Shown here: piece after piece, positions 52,251 to 59,920 of the stretch
How positions within the stretch are numbered: position 1 is the first letter of the stretch
How the letters are laid out: each line of letters opens with the position of its first letter
NCBI RefSeq assembly: GCF_008369125.1
Contig: NZ_VOAY01000001.1
Coordinates: 62,001 to 126,000 of the forward strand
Direction of reading: 5' to 3'
Length of the DNA: 64,000 nt
DNA from: Allopusillimonas sp008369125
Lineage (GTDB): Bacteria; Pseudomonadota; Gammaproteobacteria; Burkholderiales; Burkholderiaceae_B
Position numbers and translations under genes: made by a program
Notes under the pieces: model-generated
Told to the model about the DNA's origin: nothing
Database searches by the model: none
Seen by the model: the letters and a program-made list of their open reading frames with translations, nothing else

Positions 52251-52288
52251 GTTCTTTCTGAGAGAACGCTTATTCTTAGAGATAGAAC
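52251..52288. promoter_or_regulatory. Paired 17-bp operators before the SCP2-hydrolase-Liv operon
   Basis: GTTCTTTCTGAGAGAAC (52251-52267) and ATTCTTAGAGATAGAAC (52272-52288), starts 21 bp apart. They lie directly downstream of the -10 of the minus-strand promoter, covering the likely transcription start, as a repressor site would. Confidence 0.7.
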
Positions 52289-52318
52289 ATTCTAGTGAGA
52301 TGTTATTGAACGTGTCAA
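52289..52318 (-). promoter_or_regulatory. Sigma-70 promoter of the SCP2-hydrolase-Liv operon
   Basis: On the minus strand, TTGACA (52318-52313) and TAGAAT (52294-52289) with an 18-bp spacer; start of transcription near 52282, inside the operator pair. Confidence 0.65.
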
Positions 52319-52366
52319 TATGGGGATGACACTAGGATGTCGGGTTTTGCAGTCTGGATATCGCGG

Positions 52367-52396
52367 AAAAAAGGAACACCACGTGGGTGCTCCTTT
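52367..52396 (-). terminator. Rho-independent terminator of tcuAB
   Basis: On the minus strand, an 11-bp stem (AAAGGAGCACC with GGTGTTCCTTT, one G-T pair) closes a 5-nt loop and runs into a T tract. It starts four bases after the tcuB stop codon and separates tcuAB from the next operon's promoter. Confidence 0.8.
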
Positions 52397-52400
52397 AGGC

Positions 52401-53627
52401 TTAGTTTGAACTTGATTTCAGATTTAAGGGTTGCCGTTTTTCAATTGCCCACTTTAGCAGGGCTGCACTGCGGAATATGCCATGGGCAAACTTGCCATAA
52501 GGCATGGTGAGAAACAAGGCCATAACAAACCCCAGGTGTATGGCCAGCAGCAGACCCATATAGCGGGTATCGCGCCATCCGAGCAGCATCAGGCCAGTCA
52601 GGCTGATCATGAACAGTAATACGATAAAGCCGCGGTCCATGGGCTTTTGTTCTGTATCGCCATGCAAAGGATGCCGTTTGATGTTCAGCCATAGCAGGCC
52701 AGCAGGACCGATCAACAGACCAATTCCGCCCAAGGTGCCCAGAATGACCGGGATGCTGAAGAAAGGATAGGGCGCATGGGAATCCAGCAGATAGTGGTAT
52801 AGCGTTGCCACACTGGTGGCAGCAAAGCAGAGCATAAAGCCATAGAACGTGAAATGATGAAAGCGCTTACGCCATAGGGTGAACGCATCGTCTTCATTGT
52901 TGCAACCCTTGCCATGGCCTCCGTCCAGATAACGCAAGCGCAAGACGTCGCTGGTAGTTTCCGCAATGGCGGTTCCACTTGCCCGTCCCGGCTCCACTTC
53001 GCGCCAGAATTTTCTGACACCCATGGCAAGTGCGAAGATGGCAAAACCAAACACTGCGCCAAACATGAGCGCCATCATATTGTGTGGGAATATGGCGTAA
53101 AAGTTGCCGGCGAGTGGTTCGTGTATGAGACTGCCTGCTAGTACCAGGGCGAGCACCAAAAACAAGATCAAACCGGCTGCGGTCGCAAGCGACACAGTTA
53201 GGCCATTTCTTTTGTACAGCACCCCCAAAGCCGGTGGCCACGCGTAGTCTGTATAGGTTTGCGCCCGCACCTTGGCCATAGCTTGCGGCACGTTAACGGC
53301 AAACTCGTGGGGAGGCGCATACTGGCACGCATGCAGGCAGTCACCGCAGTTGTGGCACAGGTTGGACAGATAGTTGATATCGGCCTTGCCGAACTCCAGT
53401 CGGCGCGTCATGGCCGGAAAGACTGCGCAGAAGCCTTCGCAATAGCGGCAGGCATTGCAGATCTGCAAAATACGATCCACCTCAGCCTCGTTGGCTGTCA
53501 AGAGCCCTAAAGTTGTAGCCGTGCCATTACAGGCGGCATCGTGAACGATGGGGGAGGGGGAAGAGTTGGAGTCTGACGTAACCGCCAGTGACTGGGCTTC
53601 CCGAGTCAATTGATCAAGCGACGTCAC
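52401..53627 (-). CDS. tcuB: Tricarballylate utilisation iron-sulfur/cytochrome protein TcuB
   Basis: A 408-residue membrane protein that reoxidises the TcuA flavin and passes electrons to the quinone pool. Two cluster motifs lie in the N-terminal part (CNACRYCEGFCAVFPAM and CHNCGDCLHACQYAPPHEF), then about six membrane helices with haem-ligand-like histidines (FHHFTFYGFM). I chose the GTG at 53627, with AGGAG seven bases upstream, inside the last codons of tcuA; an upstream in-frame start exists at 53723. Confidence 0.88.
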   Translation of the reverse strand: MTSLDQLTREAQSLAVTSDSNSSPSPIVHDAACNGTATTLGLLTANEAEVDRILQICNACRYCEGFCAVFPAMTRRLEFGKADINYLSNLCHNCGDCLHACQYAPPHEFAVNVPQAMAKVRAQTYTDYAWPPALGVLYKRNGLTVSLATAAGLILFLVLALVLAGSLIHEPLAGNFYAIFPHNMMALMFGAVFGFAIFALAMGVRKFWREVEPGRASGTAIAETTSDVLRLRYLDGGHGKGCNNEDDAFTLWRKRFHHFTFYGFMLCFAATSVATLYHYLLDSHAPYPFFSIPVILGTLGGIGLLIGPAGLLWLNIKRHPLHGDTEQKPMDRGFIVLLFMISLTGLMLLGWRDTRYMGLLLAIHLGFVMALFLTMPYGKFAHGIFRSAALLKWAIEKRQPLNLKSSSN

Positions 53628-55050
53628 GCTGTGCTCCTGCAGGATTATTTGCTTTATTGAGGGCGGCTGCTGCGGCACGGTCGCCGGCGATACGACCGAA
53701 GGCGGTGCCGATGGACATGCCAACCCCGGCGGTATAGCCCTTGCCTAGTACGTTGCCCGCCATCATTTCTCCGGCTACGAACAGGTTGTCACTGGGCTCA
53801 CCGTTAAAGTGCACCGCAGCATCGTCGTTGACCTTAAGCCCCAAATACGTGAAGGTGATTCCAGGGCGTAAGGGGTAAGCAAAGAAAGGCCCGGTGTCTA
53901 TAGGGCGCGCCCAATGTGTTTTCTGTATCGTCAGACCTTCAGTGTGGCAGTCATCCAAAATCGTGTGGTCGAACGTGCCAACATGACAAGCGGCGTTATA
54001 CGACTCCACCGTTTGTACAAAACGATTTTGGTCCAGCCCTAGCTTCTGTGCCAGTTCTGATAGTGAGTCGGCGCGCGTGCCAGGAAAGACCGGAGGCATG
54101 AAGCTGCCAACGGCCTGGCTGTCAATGATGGAGTAGGCGATCTGGCTGGGTTGGTGCGCCACCAGCCGGCCCCAGATGGCGTAGCGCTTGGGCCAAAAGT
54201 CTTCACCCTCGTCGTAGAACCGTTCGGCGTTGAGATTGACCACCACGCCCAGGGAGACGCAGTCTATGCGCGTACAGATGCCCCCATCGTATAAGGGGGC
54301 TCGTGCGTCGATGGCGACGCAGTGAGATTGGGATGGATCGCCGATGGCATCTGCGCCGGCGTCCAGCATATAGCGCAGCAGCACGCCTTGGTTAAAGCGT
54401 GTGCCCCGAATCAGGAAGTTGTCTGCTGGCCACTCGCCTCGCTCGTTCTGGCCCCAGGCTTCGCGCAGCCATTCTCGATTAGATTCGAAACCGCCTGCGG
54501 CCAGCACACAGGAGCGCGCGGTGATGCGCTCTGAGCCAATGCGCGCCGCAACGAAGCGTCCGTTGTCAAGTTCAATGGCGTCTACGGGGGCGTTGTACCG
54601 CACGTCCACACCCAGATTCTGCGCGCTGCGGAAATACGCGTTGACCAGCGCCTTGCCACCACCCATGAAAAAGGCGTTGGTTCGGGCAACGTGCAAGGCA
54701 CCCGACAGCGGGTTCTGGAAATTGACGCCGTGTATGCGCATCCAGTCGCGGCAAGTGGCGGTGCTGCGTATCACCAGCCGTGCAAGGTGTTCGTTGGTAA
54801 GGCCGCCAGTTACTTTGAGAAGGTCTTGCCAATATTCTTCTTCTGGATACGCCTCCACCAGCACGTCTTGAGGCTCGTCGTGCATGCAGCGCAGATTGCG
54901 GGTGTGAATGGAATTGCCGCCGCGCCATTCTTTAGGGGCGGATTCCAGCATGAGAACAGAGGCGCCTGCTTCGCGGGCGGTTAGTGCAGCACACAGGGCG
55001 GCATTGCCGCCGCCAATCACTAAAACATCATAGTCTGGCGAGTTTTTCAC
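53614..55050 (-). CDS. tcuA: FAD-dependent tricarballylate dehydrogenase TcuA
   Basis: A 478-residue flavoprotein of the fumarate-reductase/succinate-dehydrogenase type. The FAD motif is DVLVIGGGNAALCAALTAREAG at the N-terminus; further blocks are GGKALVNAYFRSAQNLGVDVRYNAPV, SCVLAAGGFESNREWL and GEMMAGNVLGKGYTAGVGMSIGTAFGRIAG. TcuA oxidises tricarballylate to cis-aconitate; relatives act on similar polycarboxylates. Start is GTG 55050 after AGGAGG. The order tcuA-tcuB with overlap is standard; no tcuC or tcuR is present. Confidence 0.88.
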   Translation of the reverse strand: MKNSPDYDVLVIGGGNAALCAALTAREAGASVLMLESAPKEWRGGNSIHTRNLRCMHDEPQDVLVEAYPEEEYWQDLLKVTGGLTNEHLARLVIRSTATCRDWMRIHGVNFQNPLSGALHVARTNAFFMGGGKALVNAYFRSAQNLGVDVRYNAPVDAIELDNGRFVAARIGSERITARSCVLAAGGFESNREWLREAWGQNERGEWPADNFLIRGTRFNQGVLLRYMLDAGADAIGDPSQSHCVAIDARAPLYDGGICTRIDCVSLGVVVNLNAERFYDEGEDFWPKRYAIWGRLVAHQPSQIAYSIIDSQAVGSFMPPVFPGTRADSLSELAQKLGLDQNRFVQTVESYNAACHVGTFDHTILDDCHTEGLTIQKTHWARPIDTGPFFAYPLRPGITFTYLGLKVNDDAAVHFNGEPSDNLFVAGEMMAGNVLGKGYTAGVGMSIGTAFGRIAGDRAAAAALNKANNPAGAQRDVA

Positions 55051-55116
55051 CCTGCCTCCTGAGTAAAACGGACGTGAGACTGTTATGACCAAGACCGAGA
55101 ATCGAGGGCATGTTCT

Positions 55117-55151
55117 AAAATGAATACAAAAGTATACATTCAAAATGAATA
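55117..55151. promoter_or_regulatory. AT-rich repeats upstream of tcuA
   Basis: AAAATGAATA occurs at 55117-55126 and 55142-55151 (25-bp period), with an inverted ATTCA and a central GTATAC between. It lies 67 bp upstream of the tcuA start and is a likely regulator site, different from the 17-bp boxes of the neighbouring operons. Confidence 0.4.
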
Positions 55152-55591
55152 AAAATGCGAGCGCTATACCCTTGCTATGGTGCCCCTGTTGTGATCTGGG
55201 GTATCTGGTCGGCAATTGCATGCGCTTCATATTCAAGAAACTGGATGCTCTCGCACAAGTCGTGGTTGTTCTCCAGTGTTGTTTCACTGTCCCGTTTTGC
55301 CCCGACGGGCAAGTGCGTCTCGAAGAGCACTGCGCGCGATTTGAGTGACAGTCGCTCTTCTCTGTTCTTGGATAGCCTCAAAAGATCGTCGCATCGATGG
55401 TGCTTAGCAGCGCGTCCTCGCAGACACACTGTCCCGCATGATGCCATGCATCTCACAGCAGGCGCAGATTTTTCCCACCGGATTGAACAGGTCGGTGTGA
55501 GTCTTGTTGTTGTGTAGTTCGACAGAGCGGTTACGCCGATGCACTCTTGATCCGGAGATTCAATTGAACGCCACCAGCCGATCAATACGTA
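55152..55591. other. Intergenic region between tcuA and the carboxylase operon
   Basis: About 440 bp. A 136-codon minus-strand frame (55175-55585, TTG start) crosses it; its last part (LENNHDLCESIQFLEYEAHA) looks protein-like, but there is no ribosome site, no family I recognise, and overlapping frames are open too. It may be a gene remnant; I do not call it a gene. Confidence 0.3.
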
Positions 55592-55620
55592 TTGACAGCC
55601 TACTGCCTATTCCATAAAAT
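55592..55620 (+). promoter_or_regulatory. Strong sigma-70 promoter of the carboxylase operon
   Basis: TTGACA (55592-55597) and TAAAAT (55615-55620) with a 17-bp spacer, close to consensus. Transcription starts near 55627, about 65 bp before the receptor ATG. The -10 lies inside the first operator box. Confidence 0.75.
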
Positions 55621-55646
55621 AGAATATACGTTCTATCTAATAGAAC
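55609..55646. promoter_or_regulatory. Paired 17-bp operators of the carboxylase operon
   Basis: ATTCCATAAAATAGAAT (55609-55625) and GTTCTATCTAATAGAAC (55630-55646), starts 21 bp apart. The second is a perfect palindrome with 7-bp arms and a 3-bp centre, the best copy in the window. They cover the -10 and the start of transcription, so binding should repress. Confidence 0.75.
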
Positions 55647-55691
55647 GATATGTGAAGTGCTAAGCCAATATAAAAAATTCAGGAGTGGACA

Positions 55692-56678
55692 ATGAAATCG
55701 TTGCAAAAAATTGTAGCCGGCGCCGCTTTCGCGGCAATAGGCTTCGCGCCCATGCTGGCGACTGCGGCAGACTACCCAAACCAACCAGTTAGACTGATTG
55801 TTGGGTTTAGTCCCGGGAGCACAATTGATACCGTCGCACGGATCATTGGTGAGGGGCTCACCAAGCGCATGGGAACCACGTTTCTCGTGGATAACAAGAC
55901 GGGTGCAAACGGAATGATTGCAGCTCGCAGTGTTGCACAGGCAAAACCTGACGGGTATACGTTACTAGTCAGTAACTCTAGCTCAATCACCGTCAATCCA
56001 TTGCTGTATGCCGATTTGCAATATCATCCCCTGAAGGATTTTGAGCCTATCACCACCGTCATTTCGGTCCCGTTCGTGCTTGCAATGAATCCAAACAATT
56101 CCCGGCTCAAATCAGTTTCTAGTGTAAAAGATCTGATTGATATCGCCCGTAAAGAACCCGGAAAACTAACCTATGGTTCTGCGGGTAATGGCAACCTGAT
56201 GCATCTTGCAGGGGCGCAGCTTGCTGCTATGTCAAGCACTGATATGGTCCATGTGCCCTACCGCGGTGCAGCACCCATGGAAGCCGCACTTTTGGCGGGA
56301 GACATTGATTTCGGATTTGACACCCTGTCTGGCGTTCCGTTGATGAATTCAGGAGCACTCAAGCCGCTGGCAACGTCCACCAAGGAGCGGTGGCGTGATC
56401 TGCCCGACGTCCCAACTGTTGCTGAACAAGGTTATCCCGACTTTGATATTTCATTTTGGGTAGGGACTTTTGCGCCTCACGGCACACCTAAAAAAATAGT
56501 AGAGCGCCTAAATAAGGAAATCGCCGAGGTGGCTCGTGATCCTGAGATTCAAAAGAAGCTGATGGCACAGGGGAACATTTTGACGCAGAGCCCACAGGAG
56601 TTCTACAAGAAGATTGAAACGGAATTGACGCAAAACGGTGAGCTGATAAAGCGTGCCAATATCAAAATTGAAAAATAA
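55692..56678 (+). CDS. Bug-family receptor heading the carboxylase operon
   Basis: A 328-residue periplasmic receptor with a signal peptide (cleavage near ATA-ADY). Family blocks: YPNQPVRLIVGFSPGSTIDTVARIIGE, FLVDNKTGANGMIAARSVAQAKPDGYTLLVSNSSS and TKERWRDLPDVPTVAEQGYP. Again no TctAB genes are adjacent. Its place as first gene of a CoA-dependent pathway suggests it captures the carboxylate that the following enzymes degrade. AGGAG lies before the ATG. Confidence 0.92.
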   Translation: MKSLQKIVAGAAFAAIGFAPMLATAADYPNQPVRLIVGFSPGSTIDTVARIIGEGLTKRMGTTFLVDNKTGANGMIAARSVAQAKPDGYTLLVSNSSSITVNPLLYADLQYHPLKDFEPITTVISVPFVLAMNPNNSRLKSVSSVKDLIDIARKEPGKLTYGSAGNGNLMHLAGAQLAAMSSTDMVHVPYRGAAPMEAALLAGDIDFGFDTLSGVPLMNSGALKPLATSTKERWRDLPDVPTVAEQGYPDFDISFWVGTFAPHGTPKKIVERLNKEIAEVARDPEIQKKLMAQGNILTQSPQEFYKKIETELTQNGELIKRANIKIEK

Positions 56679-56753
56679 AAGTTGTTCTGCGAAGGCCCTG
56701 CCGTAGAAATGGCAAGGCCTCGCCGACGTGAAGAGTGTGTTGAGGAGTATCGA

Positions 56754-58301
56754 ATGTCTTGGCAAAAAGAGCTAGACGAGCTTGAGCGTCGTAAGCAAAT
56801 GGCCTACAAAATGGGAGGAGACGAGAAGCTTGCCCGGCATCGAGAGAAGGGCAGGTTGCCAGTGCGTGAACGCATTGAGCAATTGGTCGATGCGGGATCC
56901 TTCCAGGAGGTGGGAGCGCTAAGCGGTAGCAGTGTGTATGACGAGCACGGTGTGTTAACGGATTTCACGCCCTCAAACTTCCTTACGGGCCGTGCACGTA
57001 TTGACGGTCGACCCGTCGTCCTGGCCGCTGACGATTTTACCGTTAGAGGTGGGGCCAACGATGGAGCGGTTGGGGACAAGCTGATGGCTTCTGAGCGTAT
57101 GGCTAGAGATTTGCAGCTACCACTGATTCGAATGGTGGACGGGACCGGCGGCGGTGGCTCAGTCAAGAATATAGAGAACCAGGGCTACACCTTGCTGCCG
57201 AAGCTGCGAATGTGGCCAGCAATGGCAGAGAACCTGGCAACAGTGCCCGTCGTGTCGATGGCGTTGGGTTCTGTGGCCGGATTGGGTGCGGCACGTGTTG
57301 CGACCAGCCATTATTCGATTATGGTCAAGAACACCTCTCAGCTATTTATTGCGGGCCCGCCTGTTGTCGCTCGGATTGGCCAGGTCCTCGATAAGAATGA
57401 ATTGGGTGGTAGTAGCATACACGCCCGCAATGGGGTAGTTGATGACGAGGTGGCGAGCGAGGCACAAGCATTCGCGAAAGCGCGCAAATTTCTATCTTAC
57501 TTGCCGCGTTCCGTCCATGAACTGCCCCCGCGTTCCGAGCAAGTCGCTCCTGCCGCGAGCGACCAGAGTTGGTTGCGGACTGCCATCCCTACCGAGTCTC
57601 GCCAGGTCTACAAGATGAGGCCAATTGTCGAATCGGTTGTGGATCACGGTTCGTTCATGGAAATCGGCAACAAGTGGGGTAGGTCACTGATAGTGGGGTT
57701 GGCCAGAATTAAAGGTTGGCCTATCGCTGTATTCGCCAGTGACCCGTATCACTATGGTGGTGCGTGGGATAAACAGGCATCCGAAAAATTTATCCGGATG
57801 CTGGACCTCGCTGAAGTATTTCACTTGCCTGTGGTGAATCTTGTTGACGTTCCAGGGTTCCAGATCGGCCTCAGTGCTGAAAAAGAAGGAGCTATGCGCT
57901 ATGGCGTCCGTGCCTTGACGGCGGTAGCGCAGTCGACGGTACCGTGGTGCACCTTCATTGTTCGGAAAGCATTTGGGGTGGCCGCTGGTGGCCACCAAAG
58001 CGACGCGAGATTCAATTTCCGATACGCGTGGCCTTCGGCACAGTGGGGTTCGTTGCCGATAGAGGGCGGACTCGAAGTTGCCTACAAGCGTGAAATTGAA
58101 AGTGCCGAAGATCCCGATGCGAAACGCCGGGAAATAGAGGAACGCGTACGGTCGCTTACCTCACCTTACCGTAGTGCTGAAGCGTTTGTGGTGGAAGACA
58201 TTATCGATCCAAGCAACACACGAGATTTGCTCGAAGAGTTTATTGACGTGGTCATTCCGCTGCGTAAAGCTGGGGCGCGTACTTTCGGATACAGGCCTTG
58301 A
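56754..58301 (+). CDS. Acyl-CoA carboxylase, carboxyltransferase subunit
   Basis: A 515-residue protein of the propionyl/methylcrotonyl-CoA carboxylase beta family. It transfers the carboxyl group from biotin to an acyl-CoA. Blocks: EKGRLPVRERIEQLVDAGSFQE, LPLIRMVDGTGGGGSVKN (N-terminal CoA side), and LPVVNLVDVPGFQIGLSAEKEGAMRYG (C-terminal biotin side). Start 56754 follows GAGGAG; the frame extends upstream. The acyl specificity cannot be read. It is followed at once by the biotin carboxylase gene. Confidence 0.9.
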   Translation: MSWQKELDELERRKQMAYKMGGDEKLARHREKGRLPVRERIEQLVDAGSFQEVGALSGSSVYDEHGVLTDFTPSNFLTGRARIDGRPVVLAADDFTVRGGANDGAVGDKLMASERMARDLQLPLIRMVDGTGGGGSVKNIENQGYTLLPKLRMWPAMAENLATVPVVSMALGSVAGLGAARVATSHYSIMVKNTSQLFIAGPPVVARIGQVLDKNELGGSSIHARNGVVDDEVASEAQAFAKARKFLSYLPRSVHELPPRSEQVAPAASDQSWLRTAIPTESRQVYKMRPIVESVVDHGSFMEIGNKWGRSLIVGLARIKGWPIAVFASDPYHYGGAWDKQASEKFIRMLDLAEVFHLPVVNLVDVPGFQIGLSAEKEGAMRYGVRALTAVAQSTVPWCTFIVRKAFGVAAGGHQSDARFNFRYAWPSAQWGSLPIEGGLEVAYKREIESAEDPDAKRREIEERVRSLTSPYRSAEAFVVEDIIDPSNTRDLLEEFIDVVIPLRKAGARTFGYRP

Positions 58302-58303
58302 TT

Positions 58304-59662
58304 ATGAGGCTATCGGTAAAGAAAATTAGCCGCGTGTTGGTGGCAAATCGTGGGGCAATCGCTCGCAGAATCATACGCGCTTCGCGCGCGCTGGGGTTGG
58401 AGTCAGTTGTCATTTATTCCGAGGCAGATAAAGACCTATCTTATTTGCAAGAGGCGGACTTCTCCGAATGTATTGGGCCAGCAGCGCCCGTGACGAGCTA
58501 TCTGAACTCGGAGATTATCCTCGACGTGGCCCGCAGATATAAAGTTGACGCGCTGCATCCAGGTTATGGTTTTCTGTCGGAGAACGGCGATTTTGCACAG
58601 GCGGTGCAAGATGCCGGTATCTGCTTCATTGGGCCAGCCCCGCGACTGATAAGGATGCTTGGGCACAAGACCAAGGCCCGTGATGCAATGCGAAAAGCCG
58701 GCATGCCGATGGTAGAAAGTAGCGACGTGCTTTCAGGCGATATCCACGAAGTACGAGCCGTCGCGGAAGCATTGGGGTTTCCATTGCTGATCAAACCAGC
58801 AGCTGGCGGTGGCGGTATAGGAATGCTCCCTCTGTACAACACGGGTCAGATCGATACAGAATGGGAGCGCGCGAGAGCTATTGCCGAACGCAGCTTCGGC
58901 CGAACGGATTTGTACTTGGAACAGTTGCTGCGAGCTCCCCGTCACATAGAGTTCCAATTTCTCGCTGACAAGTATGGTGGGGTGCGGTGCATATTTGAAC
59001 GTGATTGCTCTACTCAGAGGCGCCATCAAAAGGTACTTGAAGAAGCTCCCGCGCCGCTGTTGGACCGTGCCGTAGTTTCTAAAATGGGGAAGCAGCTCGA
59101 AGAGATACTTGCCGCTCTTGCCTATGATGTGATCGGCACGGTGGAAATGCTTTACACCCCTGAGCGGGGGTTCTCCTTTCTGGAAATGAATACCCGTCTG
59201 CAGGTCGAGCATGCAGTGACAGAGGAGGTCACTGGTATCGACATGGTGACATCACAGATTCGCCTGGCCGCAGGTGAGTCTATCGCGGAGGTATTGCCAA
59301 ACAGAATTACTTTGGAGGGACATGCTATAGAGGCACGAGTCTACGCCGAGGATCCGCTGCGTTTTATTCCATCGCCGGGCATTTTGAAAGAATTTCGACC
59401 GCCTGTCATGCAAGGGATTCGAATCGAAACTGGTTATGAAGAAGGAGCCCGAATCTCGAGCTACTACGACCCTTTGGTCGCTAAGGTCATCGCCAAGGCG
59501 CCAGACCGCATAGCAGCCATCGATAAATTGTCGACAGCGTTAGACGCGTTTTCGATATTGGGCGTGAAAACGAACATTCCGTTTATACAACGTGTACTCA
59601 AAGATGCAGATTTCAGGCGCGGGGTAGTGTCTACCGAAATAGTTCACCGAATACTCGCCTAA
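58304..59662 (+). CDS. Biotin carboxylase subunit
   Basis: A 452-residue ATP-grasp enzyme that carboxylates biotin with bicarbonate. N-terminal VLVANRGAIARRIIRASRALG, glycine loop LIKPAAGGGGIGM, active-site block FLEMNTRLQVEHAVTEEVTG and PSPGILKEFRPP. It ends after the carboxylase domain; the biotin domain is on a separate small protein encoded next. The ATG at 58304 lies two bases after the previous stop; a TTG at 58298 is an alternative. Confidence 0.92.
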   Translation: MRLSVKKISRVLVANRGAIARRIIRASRALGLESVVIYSEADKDLSYLQEADFSECIGPAAPVTSYLNSEIILDVARRYKVDALHPGYGFLSENGDFAQAVQDAGICFIGPAPRLIRMLGHKTKARDAMRKAGMPMVESSDVLSGDIHEVRAVAEALGFPLLIKPAAGGGGIGMLPLYNTGQIDTEWERARAIAERSFGRTDLYLEQLLRAPRHIEFQFLADKYGGVRCIFERDCSTQRRHQKVLEEAPAPLLDRAVVSKMGKQLEEILAALAYDVIGTVEMLYTPERGFSFLEMNTRLQVEHAVTEEVTGIDMVTSQIRLAAGESIAEVLPNRITLEGHAIEARVYAEDPLRFIPSPGILKEFRPPVMQGIRIETGYEEGARISSYYDPLVAKVIAKAPDRIAAIDKLSTALDAFSILGVKTNIPFIQRVLKDADFRRGVVSTEIVHRILA

Positions 59663-59702
59663 GGCGAAAACAATATACAGAGATTAGATAAGGGGAGCAT
59701 AA

Positions 59703-59918
59703 ATGGAAAAGATAGAGGCTACCGTAAGTGGTCGCGTGTTGGCCATACTGGTGAAGGTTGGAGATAAGGTGGCAGTGGGTGATGACGTTGCCAAGATTGA
59801 GTCTATGAAAATGGAGATTCCGGTCAGCTCCGACTTTGAAGGTACTGTCTCGAATATTGCCATTACCGTGGATGAACAGGTGGAAGAGGGCCAGCCTATT
59901 ATTGAGTTGGACGACTGA
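59703..59918 (+). CDS. Biotin carboxyl carrier protein, 71 residues
   Basis: A small biotinyl domain protein. The biotinylated lysine is K36 in ESMKMEIP (the common form is EAMKM), with the usual symmetric glycines and the C-terminal VEEGQPIIEL. At 71 residues it is little more than the folded domain, without the Pro/Ala-rich arm of fatty-acid-synthesis carriers. It completes a three-subunit acyl-CoA carboxylase. Confidence 0.93.
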   Translation: MEKIEATVSGRVLAILVKVGDKVAVGDDVAKIESMKMEIPVSSDFEGTVSNIAITVDEQVEEGQPIIELDD

Positions 59919-59920
59919 CT

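Noticed and set aside
55175..55585. A 136-codon minus-strand frame upstream of the carboxylase operon
   Set aside because: TTG start without ribosome site, other frames open over the same stretch, and no family recognised; listed only as intergenic content.
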